DNA from: Heligmosomoides polygyrus polygyrus
Lineage: Eukaryota > Nematoda > Chromadorea > Rhabditida > Heligmosomidae
Direction of reading: 5' to 3'
NCBI GenBank assembly: GCA_947396885.1
Contig: OX377202.1
Span: 11,036,001-11,100,000 of the forward strand
Length of the DNA: 64,000 bases
Below are positions 33,189-46,000 of the stretch, one piece after another. Below the pieces are notes generated by a model, which worked only from the letters and a program-made list of their open reading frames with translations, ran no database searches and was not told the origin of the DNA. The position numbers were made by a program, and so were the translations under genes. Numbering within the stretch: the first letter of the stretch is position 1; each line of letters opens with the position of its first letter.

Positions 33189-35939
33189 TCAACGGGTGTC
33201 TGCGAAGCGCATTACGTTGCCGGCCCACCTAATTTTCGACAACTTGGCCCACGCGACAGCGTCTCTGATCTCCGAACGTCGGCGAAGCTCGGAACTCCAG
33301 AGGCCTTCTCTCACTTGCGTGAATCGTGCCACTCCGAGCATCGTCCTCTCGATTCCACGCTGCGCGACGCTGATCGCGTGTTCATCCTGCTTTCGTATAG
33401 CCCAGGTCTCTGAGGCGTATGTTAAGGCAGGAAGAACGGTGGAGTCGAATAGGTGGGTACGGAGTCGGACGTTCTCCGTCTTCTTCGCGACTTCTTCGAC
33501 GCTCTTGAAAGCTCCCCAAGCCGCTCGTTTCCTCCTGCTCAGCTCTGGCGCTAGGTCGTTGGCCACATTGACTTCGCGACCCAGATAGACGTAGCTGGAG
33601 CATTCGGAGATGTTCGTTCCGTTGAGCAAGAATGGGCATCAGAAACTTGTCCGTTCCTCATGAACATCGTCTTCGTAAGATTCAGCTGCAGTCCAACGTT
33701 CTCACATACACGATCGAGGTCGGCCAGCATTCGCTCCGTCTGACTGATGCTCGGTGTTATGAGCACGATGTCGTCAGCGAAGCGCAGATGATGTAGTTGC
33801 CGGCCGTCGACCTTCACTCCCATGTCTTCCCACTCTAGTTCGCGCATGACGTTTTCGAGGCTGAAGAGCTTCGGGGATATGGTATCCCCTGCCGAACCCC
33901 TCTCTTTACGTCGATGAGGACGTCGTTGTAGAATGGTGAGATCTTAGTCGTGAATCCACTGTACAGCTCTCGTAGGACTCTGATGTACTGAGTAGGAACG
34001 CCCTGGGTGAGCAGGGCTTCGAGGACCGCTTCAGTCTCGACGGAGTCGAATGCCTTCTTCAGGTCGATGAACGTAAGGCACAGCGGCAGCTTGTACTCTC
34101 GCGACACTTCGATGAGCTTCGTAATGGTGTGTATGTGGTCGATCGTGCTGAATCGTCTCCGAAATCCTGCTTGTTCGCGTGGCTGTCCTTCGTCCAGCGT
34201 TCTGCTGATCCTATTCAGGATGACTCGAGTGAACAGCTTGTAGACTACGGACAGCAGGCAGATCGAGCGATAGTTGCCAATGTCGTGCACGTCTCCCTTC
34301 TTGTAGAGCAAGACGGTCCTGCTGGTCTTCCACTGAGATGGAACCTTGCACTCCGACAGGTAGCGCGAAAAGAGCCGCGCCAGGGTGCAGCGCTGGCGAG
34401 AGGTTCTTCAGGTGTTCGGGCCTCACCCTGTCGGGACCGGGTGCTGTACGTTTCTTCACCGACGAGATGGCGTGTCGGATCTCGGAAGGGAGAACAGAGG
34501 GGACGACGTATCCATCCTGCGGAAGATGGCATGGGGGCAGGTGGACGTGGCTATCGAAGAGATCGGAGTAGAAGTCGTGGATGACCTTCTCCATGGTCCT
34601 TCTGGAAGAGGTGACGGTTTCGTCGGGACGTCGGAGAGCGGTCATCTTGGTCTTGAAGTTGGCGAAGTTCCGGCGATCATTGCGGATGCTCAACCCTGCC
34701 TCTGCAGCTTCAGCCATCACTTCCGCCCTTCTCTCCTTAAGATCCTCCTTTATCGCCTCTCTGCATAGCTTCGCAAGCTCGGACGTCACTTGGCAGTTGC
34801 CTGACGCTCGTGCTGCTCCACGCTGGCGTATCAGCTCGAGAGTTTCCGGAGACAGGCGTCTCTTGGTGGTCTTCAAGCTCTCGGCTCCCTTAGCACTATC
34901 GTGGAGATGGTGCACGAAGCGGTCGTATTCCTCGTCGACGTTGTCCATGACGGCATCTTCCCAAAGGCCGACAAGAGAGGTGTAAAGGTCCCAGTTGATG
35001 GTCGTTTTGGGACTCCTCTTCTTGAACTTCGTTGCCTTCTCTCCTTGGCGCGAAAAGCAGACCCTTGCGCGAAGGAGGCGGTGGTCCGATCCCGTGTAGA
35101 ACCTGGGGACAACGGAAACGTCGGTCAGGCAATACTTGCGACTGAAGATGATGTGGTCGATCTCGTTGTGGAACTGGCCACCGGGAGATTCCCAGGTCCA
35201 TCGTAGGGAAGGAGGCTTCTGGAACTGCGAGTTTCCATGGATGGTCTTGGTCGACATGATAAACTCTGACAGCCTTTCACCTTGCTCGTTCCACTCCAAG
35301 CCGTAGGTTCCGATGTAAAGTTCTTCCGGCGACCTTCGCGGTCCGATCTTGGCGTTGAAGTCGCCGACGATCCTTGTAGAAGGTGTGATCTTCCTTATAG
35401 AACTTCTCCAGCTTCACGTAGAAGGCTTCGACCCCTTCGTCGTCGTAGTCGGATGTTGAGGCATACGCTACGAACACAGTCAGAGCTAGCACGGAGCCAC
35501 ATCGCCTCAGTCGCAGACGTCCGATTCGGGTTGTCAGAGACTCGTACAAATCCATGTTCATGGCCAAGTGCGTGTTGACGAGGACACCAACGCCGCCTAC
35601 TCCCCTGCTGTCGCATGTTCCGAGGAACAGTTCTTCTCCGGAGTCGTAGGCGGCGTGTAGGGGGTGGCGTCTCCCCGTCTCGGTCAGTCCGATGACGTCG
35701 TACTTGATCTTCCTGGCTTGCATCATCAGGTCCGCGACGGATGCTTTCGATGCGAGCGTGCGGGCGTTGTAAGTACAGATCGTCATCCTAGTCCTTCTCA
35801 ATTTGCGCAGCCTGGTTAGGCCCTGAGATTTTAGCAGCCTCTCCGTACTCGTCCTTCCCATCGCTGCAGAAATGGGGGCTCTTTCGGGGTCAGGGGAATG
35901 AGGCCCTTTAGTGCTGCTGTGTTTGACTGGAATACACAC
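33189..35939 (-). pseudogene. RTE endonuclease/reverse transcriptase, frameshifted
   Basis: In order on the minus strand: endonuclease start (ICTYNARTLASKASVADLM, VIGLTETGRR with the catalytic Glu) at 35939-35277; endonuclease end (NEIDHIIFSRKY, GSDHRLLRARV) and linker at 35299-34400. The reverse transcriptase fingers and palm follow (NYRSICLLSVVYKLF, LTFIDLKKAFDSV) at 34311-33835, then the catalytic FADD (LRFADDIVLITPS) at 33847-33551. The C-terminal region (SYVYLGREVN, KIRWAGNVMRFADTR) lies at 33629-33189 and continues after the inserted element at 31404-31238. At least four frame changes make it inactive. Confidence 0.85.
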
Positions 35940-36374
35940 GGCTAGCTAGTCGTGCTCCGTCGTGCGGGCGAAGAACTCCGGGCAGCCGGCCAGACTGCCC
36001 GAAGGGACGAGGCGAGACTAAAGGCGGCCTCGAATCGCCTTACATGTACCCCCAGTCTACCGAGTGCAAGCTTTTGGCCGGGCCGACACAGTTACAATCC
36101 GCACAGTCACGGACACATCCACGCACACTGTGCACGAACATGCCGCTCCCACGCACAAGGAATGCGTCGACCCGACACAGCAGGAGCAAGGAGTCCATCC
36201 CCTGCATCCCACCTGCGTCTCTGGGCAGTACACGGTCGCATTTTGTTCGCGTTTAATTCCCCTATCCATAACTCCCGAGGACGCGCCACGTGGCCCTGCG
36301 ACAAGCGGCCCGAGATCCCTCTTAACAAGAGAGCCCGAAGGCTCTCTATCGAGGGAGATCTGTGGAAGGATTAA

Positions 36375-37018
36375 CACATTACAACTTCATCATCTTTATC
36401 TCAATATCCTTACCATAATCTCTCCTCCAAAATTTCTTCACTCCGTTTTTTGCATTTGAGAACTTGTTTTGCTGCGACGTTACGATTCATTGAATTTCTC
36501 ATTGGAGACAAACATGGAATCCAGAAACTCTCAAGTCCGTTAAATGTTTTTTTTGTTGATGTTCCTTTCTTGTATACCGCACAAACATGTGCAATAAATT
36601 AATAAATAAAATATATTGACGTATTCTTCCTTGCCAACGATCTGAAGTGATTGCCGATGACCAGGAATTTCATCAACCTAATTCGGAATTTGGCCACTTC
36701 ACTGATCCTATATTCCTGTGTCCGAGTACATTTATCGAAGTCTGATCGCGGTCAGTATGTTGGTCTCACAGTAGAAAGTCCATCACAGTTGTACAGAATT
36801 CGCTTTGCCTCAGCTGAAGAAAATCCCGGAAGTCGGTGTGATCGCACACGCGGTCTTCGTCCCTGTGCATGTGTGCTCTAGACTATCGGAGCAATCGTTC
36901 GGCGCCTGAGCATGCGGACGGCGGCGAAGTTGGCCGATGAGTGTCTAATCAGCGGAAACATGTCGTTCCGTCGCTGCGGAACCGGCTCCGCACTGCACGC
37001 GGCGGCTCTCCGTCGGCC
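36375..37018. other. Spacer with an RTE-type tail
   Basis: ATGTGCAATAAATTAATAAATAAA near 36585 resembles the 3' tails of RTE elements in this window, so a decayed plus-strand fragment may precede it. The last 130 bases before 37018 become GC-rich, leading into the promoter of the cysteine-rich gene. Confidence 0.4.
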
Positions 37019-37065
37019 ATTTAAAACCACGCTTCGGCTCCTCTCGACCGACTCAAGCGGCACTA
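37019..37065 (+). promoter_or_regulatory. TATA-like motif and short 5' leader
   Basis: ATTTAAAA at 37019-37026 lies 40 bases before the start codon at 37066 within otherwise GC-rich sequence. A transcription start about 25-30 bases downstream would give a very short leader. There is no TTTCAG-type spliced-leader acceptor between the motif and the ATG. Confidence 0.4.
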
Positions 37066-40000
37066 ATGAAGCTCCTCGCGCTCGCACTTTGTCTCACTTG
37101 CATTTCGGCTGAGGTACGTCGGTATTTGTAGTGTAAACTATAGGATTCGATCTATCACTCCTTAAAATTTCTTATTTGTTGCCTTCTGCTAAAGATTTCA
37201 TTGCACTAAAATTGTGTACATTTTCGTCTTCCGAGCAGTAGAGTACGCCTTTTCTCGGCTGGCGGTAGGCTGCTGTTCGGCACGCGGAACGTGGGTCTTT
37301 GTGCTGCTTCACCTCAAACTTGGGTAATTAAACCTTTGCAACATAAATATGTTTACCATGTAAAACATGCTAGAAAAATTCTGACAGGCTGCTCTACTAA
37401 TCGGTATTTATAGTATAAAGGCGCATGGATATGTTGGAAGTTTACCACAGCGTCAACAATGCTAGATAATGCTTCATTGCTCAACTATGAATGATCCCAT
37501 GAAAAATAGAGAACACGGACCCTCTATACACAGAATACCGTCCCTATTCGTGGTCATTAACTCTATCCTCCAGATGCGGTTTATCGCCGAATTAAGCCGA
37601 ATCACCTGCCGCCCCGTTGATGATCAAGTAGTTCGAGCTGACACCAACAACGTCTCCATCCATCCCCGTCGCCAAAGTGTTCCAGTGATCTTCCTCGCTA
37701 AGCGACACGAAGGGGATCATACCTTTTATCCAGCGCGTTCACGAAGAAGTCCTACTCAAGTGGTGTTCTTTTGACATTCTGCGGAATATAGTTGGTGACG
37801 GCTCTCGTCCAGAAGCTGCAGGCTGGTCCACCTAATTTACGACGACTTCTTCCCAGCGACAGCGTCTGAAACCACCCGTAGACGTCAAGAGCGAAGTGTT
37901 TATAGCCATCGATGAAATAAATCTCCTTCCTATTTTGCAGCGTAATGAATTTTTCTGCGAATCTTGCGACTTCCTGAACTTTCCTTCGCATTGAAAGATT
38001 TAAAATTGCTAGGATAAGGACAAAGGTCTCAGTTAGCCAATTTCTTTGTGGGATGCGCCATGCATTCTACTTCAACCGAATCTCGAATAGGCAATTTGAA
38101 TGTGTCCGTTCTAGTCAATAGGGGGAATGATGAGCCGTTTTGAACGATTCAAAACGTACAACCACTAAAAGATACTAAAGCCTAAGAAACTGCGGTGATA
38201 GTCTTTAATCCGACCCGCACAGGAAGACAGGAACGCGACAACGAATTGCATCCAATCTGAGCACTGACCAGACGTGTGTCAGCCAATAAGGGCACCCGAG
38301 GGTATACGCTCCTTCCATGCCCATTCGATGCGCCTTGATTGGACCGGAGCGACTTGCCTCCCTATGTAGTCCATGTTAACGACCAGTACCAAAGCTGCCT
38401 ATATTCAGGCCCGATGGCGCCGTCAGTCGTGGTCGTCATGTGGCTGCGCTCCTCAGGCAGCGACACCAGTCTGTCAATGTCAATCGGCAGCACAGCAGCC
38501 GTCTTGCCAGTGTTCTGCTCCACCTGTGCAGACAGCAAGTGCTAGCTGTCCCTGTGCTGTACGGGCTCAGGTATGTCACACTTCCAGCTTCGATGGTCAC
38601 CGTCCTAACCTCCAGAGCGAATCTAGTCGCACTTCAGGCTGATCAGTGCATGCCCGCATGCGAGTCAAGTTGTCACAACAGCTGCCAGTCGGGTGCACAG
38701 TGCCAGCAGAGCTGTTCGAACTCCTGCCAGACCGCCTGTCAACCCATTCAGCAGGTAACTTTTAAAAAATAGTAAAATAGTATATATAAATGAATAAAAA
38801 GGGGCTTGATCCTCTAGTGGTTATAAAATACCGGCCGTAACTTTTGGTCTCTGGGCGAAAAAAAGTGCAACAAAACCTTCTTCGCTGCTTTTTATTCTTC
38901 AGACTATGTGCTTTTAAAAATAAATCCAATATTTGGCATCGAATCATCTATGCGGTGCAGTAAAAAAGCTCCCAGTAATGTTAAAAATGTTGATCATCTG
39001 TAAGTAGTTTATTTGTGATCAGAACTCTTGCACCAGGCCGGACTCGAACCTGCACCCTGTGCTTTCCGGGCAGGATGCTAGCCGATTTCCTTGGAGGCGT
39101 TCCCTATTTTATTAGCTATTTATGTAGCTGAGCAGCCTTTGATTCTTGAGAAAAGCTGTCATCTGCAAGTAGTTGGTTTCTGATCAAAGACCTTTCACCA
39201 GACAGGGCTCCAAGCTACTTACCCTGTGCTTTCCGGGCAGGATGCTAGCCGACTACACAACCAGCACTGTTTGACCGAACCGCGATTTGTACAGATGATC
39301 TCAAGATTTATAGAAAAATTGAAACGGATTCTGATGTAGATAGAGTACAGTTTGCCTCAGAAACGATTTATGAGTGGTCATACTCCTGGAATAATTAAAT
39401 AAATGTGTGAAAGACATAATTTCTTTCCTTAAAAAATTGCCGTTTCTTTTTATGGTGTAGCTGTCAGTCTAGACTTACTTTGGCTCAAGCTTATTACAAT
39501 GAAAAAAATCGGAAAAAATTTAATATTTGACTTTTGTGAAATGGCTAAAAGAGCTAAATATTTAAATGAATCTTTGTTTTAAAAAATTGAGCTTTCTTAA
39601 ATCCAAATAAATCTACCACCTACAGAATGCCTGCAGCAGTCAATGCCTGTCGTCGTGTCAACCACAGAAGCAACCTGTATGTCAGCAGGCTTGCCAGAAC
39701 AGCTGGTTCGTTCTACGGCTGTGTTTTTGTTGTATCGGCTCAAGTTACCTCAAACTTGGATAGTTGAACCGACAAATGAGAATGATGGTGCGACGGTTTC
39801 AGCATGTCGGACAATCAATATGCACAAAAGTTGATTCGCGAGATGACGTACAACACACCGGGCATGTTACCTGCACCAACACCGGCGCCTTTTCAGCAGG
39901 TTAGTGCTTAGTAGAAGTGCCACTCCCTATGGGATCTTACTGTTTTAAGCAGCTTCAGTCCATATTTCGACTGGTATAACTGCCACTGATTAACCGTGGG

Positions 40001-43000
40001 ACATCCTTCAGCTTTCAGAGGCTCTATGGTTAAGCAAAAGGTCACCTTCCAGTCCATGTCGCGAATGCGGGCAGCATTGGCAAGTTGGACGGCGTCAACC
40101 TACCATAACTAACCTGACTGTCGACCGTACCCACCCTCTCTGATTAGCACATCCTGCCGATGCAGCCTGATTGACTGGCGCCGTTCCGCCAGCGCCGTGG
40201 CCAATTATGACTGACTGGGGTGTCCCCACCTCCCAGTGCTGCCCACATTTGCGACATGTTGAGTGCAAGCGCACTCGTCAATTTGTCTGTTCATAGCCGT
40301 TTTCGAATCGAGGGACTTTTGAAGTCCTATCGGACTGGCACGCTCACTCGTTAACCCTTCGCAATGCTGCCCACATTCGCGACTTGGACCCATCTTCTAA
40401 ACAGAATTAATTGCAAATCTATGAACAAATATAATAATATAATTATTCTAAAATTGTAATATTTGTACAATAATTAAAATGAAACTACCATTTTTATGTA
40501 GAATTGGACACTCTTCTAAGCTATCCTAAGACTTTTGAAATCAAAGTGAACTCTTCCGAATTGAAATGAGCTTTTCCTGCATTAAACCGCAGACTCCACA
40601 AAGGACTCAGAATAATTTTTTGTTCAAGGAAAAATTTAGTATGACTTTCTTTGAAGATTTGATTCACCTACCCAAGTGACACTTTGCTTGAAATTTTACA
40701 AAAAAAATGGGAAAAATAACGGTTTAAAGCTTCCTTTATTGTGCAGGAAAGCGACCGGTTTTTGGTGCCAATTGCGCCCCGTCCTCCTCCAATACTTCGC
40801 GATTTTTATTCGATTGATAGCAGAATTCCTATTTGCAAGGGGTTTGACACCTGTTAACGATACAACAAAATAGCACTAAAAACAAACACATCATCACTTT
40901 AACGGCTCCTGTAAGTGGCACTTGCACTATCAATCAAATAAAAATTGCGGCGAACTTTTTAACTTCATGGCCTGATCTTTTAATGCTCTATGTGCTTGCT
41001 TCTTTGCTGTGCTTTAAGCCAAATTTTATTTAATTATTTTTCTCTAGAAATAACAATTGTACAAAATTATTACACTTATTGAGGCACGTAAAGTGAACAA
41101 CTTCAGAGAAGGTTATATCGAATTTTCTTAAACAAAAAATCATTCTAACCATCTTATTGACTCTGTAGTTCAACCTGTCTGAAGACCAGCTTTGATTTCT
41201 AAAGTCTTAGGCTTGCTTAGACGATTTGATTTGGAAAGTGTCAGTTCAACGTGGAAATGGTGTAACCATTCTGCAGTTACAAACTTGAGAATAACAGCTA
41301 CAATTAAAATAATGGTAATTACATTATATGTAATATTGTATACCGACCAGGGAAGAGTCTCAGGCGTAGGTCCAAGCGGGGTGTGGGGCTACATATGGCT
41401 CAGCGGGGTGTGGGGCTACATGCAGGTACTAGGTGAGATGTTCGACTCCAGTGCTAGCCAGTATTTTTGCATTTTTCATGATTGCCGCCTTCTTTACCAA
41501 TTTGCTTCCTACACATCTCCTACATATTTTTTCACTCTAAATTGCCAAATAAGGATCAGATTCGTACTCAACGCGAGGTTTGGGCAAAGGCACGGTGACC
41601 ATGACCTTACCATTAATCATCTTTACCTACTGTAATTTAACGGGTATTACGGAAAACGAATGTCAGATTCGTGATCACCATCCCAAATAACCCCCCTGGA
41701 AGAAGTTTGGGCGAAATCGGTGGTTATGACCTCGACGGCCCTAGTCACCCTTACCTACCGTAACCTACCGTAATCGGCCGAAAATTGAAAACCAGATGTC
41801 AGATTCGTGATCAGCACCCCAAATAACCTCCCTGGGCAAGGTTTGGGCAAAGTCGGTGATTATGACCTCGACATCTCTAGTCACCCGTACCTGCTGTAAC
41901 CCGTTCCTACTGTAAGGTCATTGTTTAACATTCGCTGAAAAACACAAAACATTGTATAAATTAGAAGCTGAGAAAAGTGAGTGAAGCACAGCTCACAGAA
42001 ACCTTTATTTGACAAGTTAGAGCGAAACAAATGTGCAGGAGATATGTAGGAAGTAAGCTGATTTAAGGTACCATCAAGGCAATATTGTACTTTCATGATT
42101 CCAGAGGTCGAGGAGAGGTTAAAAAATTGGCCCAATCCTCCCCGATGGGGGTTATTTGGACTGCTGGTCACTAGTCTGACATCCGTTTTTCAAATTTCGG
42201 CCGACTACGGTAGGCTATGGTGGGTACGGGTGACGGTACAATACTGTACCCCTAATATCGAGGGCCCGTAGCCCTTTGGGTTCAAGGACTCAGCAAAAAC
42301 GGAACGTTTTTTTTATTACATTAAGGGTGGAGATTCTCGCAGTACTATTCATTTCCCCCATTCAGATCTACGCCTGAGACCCTTCCCTGGTGAATATCCT
42401 GCAACGCTTGCCAAAAACGACGTGCTGGAATTACAACCAGAAAGTTGAAGTTAAAAATCCAAAAGTTAGTATATATTTTATACTCAAATTGGGAATAATT
42501 ACAATAATTCGTCAATTGAAATGACGATTTTAAATTGTTCAGAAGATAATTCAGACAAGGCTATTCTCTCGTTAAAAAGAAAAGCCAAACTCGTTTTAAG
42601 ATTTTGCTGTCGTTCGGGGTTCTCTAAGAACACTGGGAACAACGCCTTATCACCTTCATTTTCAGAGTCGCTGCGGTCAGTGCCAATCCACTTGTTCGCA
42701 ATCCTGCCCGCAACAGTCGGCACCTACACAGTGTCAACAACAGTGCACTCAGACTTGCGCACCGGTCTGCCACAATCCTGTCCAGGTGAGTGGCAATCTG
42801 TTGGAGCACAAGTCTCCTGAAAGTTCCTTGTAAGATGTGGACTCATTGGTGTCTACTAGTCACATCTATGGCTTTCCGCTTATTAACTTGTTTGTTTATT
42901 TATTTATGTAGGCTGATGTTTGTATTCAAAGGGAGCTAAAGGAAATACAAGTTACTTAAAATCAAGAATTGAAAAATTTTACAATAATCGATATTTATTT

Positions 43001-46000
43001 ATTTATTTATGACGTGGACCGAGGCCTGTACCACCTGTATCACCTGTTGCCCCGTTGATCACTGAGATGCTCGAGCGGGTGCCAGTAGCGTGTCCATTCG
43101 TCCCTGTCTCATGCCAAAGTGCTCCAATGGATGCTCCTTGCTCGAGAAACACGAAGAGCGCCAAATCGTTCGTTCAGGAATTTCACGAAGTCCGACCAAC
43201 GCGTTGGTGGGCGTCCTGGTGTTCTCCTAAGATCCCACGGAATCCAGTCGGTGTTGGCTCTCGTCCAGCGGGTGTCTGCGAAGCGCATTACATGGCCGGC
43301 CCACCTAATTTTCGACAACTTCGCCCAGTCGACAGCGTTTCTGATCTTCGAACGTCGACGAAGCTCTGAATTCCGGAGGCGTTCTCTCACTTGCGTGAGT
43401 CGTGTCACTCCGAGCATCGTCCTCTCGATTCCACGCTGCGCGACGCTGATCGCGTGTTCATCCTGCTTTCGTATAGCCCAGGTCTCTGAGGCGTATGTTA
43501 AGGCAGGAAGAACGGTGGAGTCGAATAGGTGGGCACGGAGTCGGACGTTCTTCGTCTTCTTCGCGACTTCTTCGACGCCCTTGAAAGCTCCCCAAGCCGC
43601 TCTTTTCCTCCTGCTCAGCTCTGGTGCTAGGTCGTTGGCCATGTTGACTTCGCGACCCAGATACACATAGCTGGAGCATTCGGAGACGTTCGTTCCGTTG
43701 AGCGAGAATGGGGCATCAGAAACTTGTCCGTTCCTCATGAACATCGTCTTCGTACGATTCAGCTGCAGTCCAACGTTCCCACATACACGATCGAAGTCGG
43801 CCAGCATTCGCTCCGCCAGGCTGATGCTCGGTGTTATGAGCACGATGTCGTCAGCGAAGCGAAGATGATGTAGTTTCCGGCCGTCGACCTTCACTCCCAT
43901 GTCTTCCCATTCTAGTTCGCGCATGACGTTTTCGAGAGTGGCGCTGGAGAGCTTAGGGGATATGGTATCCTCTTGCCGAACCCCTCTCTTCACGTCGATG
44001 ACGACGTCATTGTAGAATGGTGAAATCTTGGTCGTGAATCCACTGTACAGCTCTCGAAGGACATTGATGTATTGAGTAGAACCGAGACCATACGTGAAAA
44101 TTCAATTTTAGAATGAAACACAAACAAACTCAAAAACAAATAAATACAACTGAAGCACTCATTGTACACGTAAAAGTAGCTTCTTGAAGCCACGCTAAAA
44201 TAGACGTAACCTAAGAGTTCCTGATCTGCACTCAAAACGCGGTTGAACTTCCTTAAATTTCTGTAGGTGAAAAAGCTTGCTTGGGTTTACGATTCGAAAG
44301 CGTGTAGGTTATCAAATAGTATAAACAGCTTCTATTTCAGAATAACGGGCCCGAAATCGTCGTCACAATCAATTTGCCACAGGCTTCGCTTCAGTCGCCT
44401 CAGTGTCAGTCTAAATGCGAGACGTCCTGCAATTCTCAGTGTGCACAACTCCATCAGGTGACTCGTGGAGAATTTCATGACAAAATCATTTTTTTGCATT
44501 TTTTGCCTATTTGCAAGTTTCCATCGTTTCGATTATACCTCAAGGTATTACGTGATGGTCTGAAGCATAAAATGTGAAAGAGAGAAGTAATATAGTAATA
44601 TTGCTTCATTTCCTGTGAAGCGTGATCTTTTGCAGATGGAGATTTTAAATTTCCTAGCAACCAACAAAAGAGTGCGGTACAGCTATTGTGGAGAGGCCCC
44701 AAACTTGAGTAATTAAACCACTAAACTGACTTGTAATTAGATTGGATTTTGGGTGATTAGATTTCAAATTTGATCGATAGAGTTTGAAAATGTAGTCTAA
44801 TGAAGACGTAGAATCCTTGGAAGTCGGCCTTGTTAATAATATTGTATCTAGACAACATTTAAGCTAAGAGTTTCCGAGTACTCCCTTGGAGGCGCACGTG
44901 TTAGCGCAATCGCATTGGGGGCCGGCTGTCATGTGCACCCGAAATTAAGACTCTTGATCCGGTCCAGCCTTGTCCAAGAAAGTTTATCATATTAGGGGGG
45001 GGGCAAAAGTAATGAGACAAAATGAAAAAAATTTATCTCTTTATAACTCAATTACAACTCAACGATGCTGAGGAGTGTATTTGCCATTCAGGGCAAGGAC
45101 CTTGCTGCCATCGCTCAGCCAACTTCCTGATCACATCCTTCCAGCTTATCCGTGCTTACTTGTTCCCGATGGGGTGCGGCGTTGTCGAAGAGGAGAACCT
45201 TCTTGAAGCGCTGCGAATGAATAAGAGCGAGTCGCCGGCCCATCTCTTCTATTTCGTTCACCATGGCCTTGGAGTTCATCGCGGTGCTCTTGGGAAACAG
45301 CCTCCGGTAAACCGATCCATGGGCGCAGACCCAAAAGCTCTAAAGATGCTTCTCGCCGTGAACATCTCGCCGAACGAAGGTCGGTAACAATTCACCAGGC
45401 CTCACCCGGACTCGCTGCTTGGCAGGGTTAAGGTAGAAGACGTACTTCTCATCCTGCGTGAATATTGAGCCCAGGCTGCTCGGGGTTGGGAATTGGGGGA
45501 GATTCGCGCGACACAGGTCGACTCGTCAGACTAGGGTTTCGGCATGAGACAGGCTGGGGTTTTTGGCATGCTTCTGGAAAGGGCGGAATTAGTAACTTCT
45601 CAGATGGGCTTCAGTAAGTAGCATACAAACATACAAATACAACAAGTACGAATCCAGACTCCAGCCACGAGATATATGGACACGGCATGAGGTGTCTCAT
45701 TACTTTTGGCCCCCCCCCCTAATACTTCTGAAGTCTCATATTACATATAATTATTACTATTTGCTACATAAGATAAAAATCCCATCTAGGTAATTGGGTC
45801 CAGAATTGTCTGGGAGGGATGATACATTAATTCTTCATCAGCTGGCCATCGCAGGTTACTGTAGGGGCCAAATACGAATTCAAATTGCCTCCACGACATC
45901 CCGTAGAAGTAAAGGGCGCGGAATTGATCCATCAAGGAATTGGTCAACGCCATCCATTATAGTTTTATCTTTTATCCATTAAGATTGTGGGTACTGGTCA

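Larger units (their letters stand above)
31157..36374 (-). mobile_element. RTE retrotransposon, near full length, with nested insertions
   Basis: The minus strand runs from a roughly 430-base GC-rich 5' leader (36374-35940) through endonuclease and reverse transcriptase. Its 3' end has GGTGATACAGGTGATACAGG and a GTGCAATAAATAAACAAA tail at 31157-31175. Removing the inserted Mutator-like element (31405-33152) and its duplicated 9 bases leaves about 3.4 kb, in the usual RTE size range. The 5' boundary is approximate and no target duplication was confirmed. Confidence 0.8.

Noticed and set aside
35952..36459. Plus-strand frames in the GC-rich leader of the RTE
   Set aside because: They are antisense to the retrotransposon 5' leader and lack recognisable domains.
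39626..39834. Longer frames across exon 4 of the cysteine-rich gene
   Set aside because: They use a different frame, destroy the cysteine pattern and ignore the in-phase TG|C splice.
42499..42723. Minus-strand frame over exon 6 of the cysteine-rich gene
   Set aside because: It overlaps antisense with a well-supported exon and shows no independent splice or domain support.
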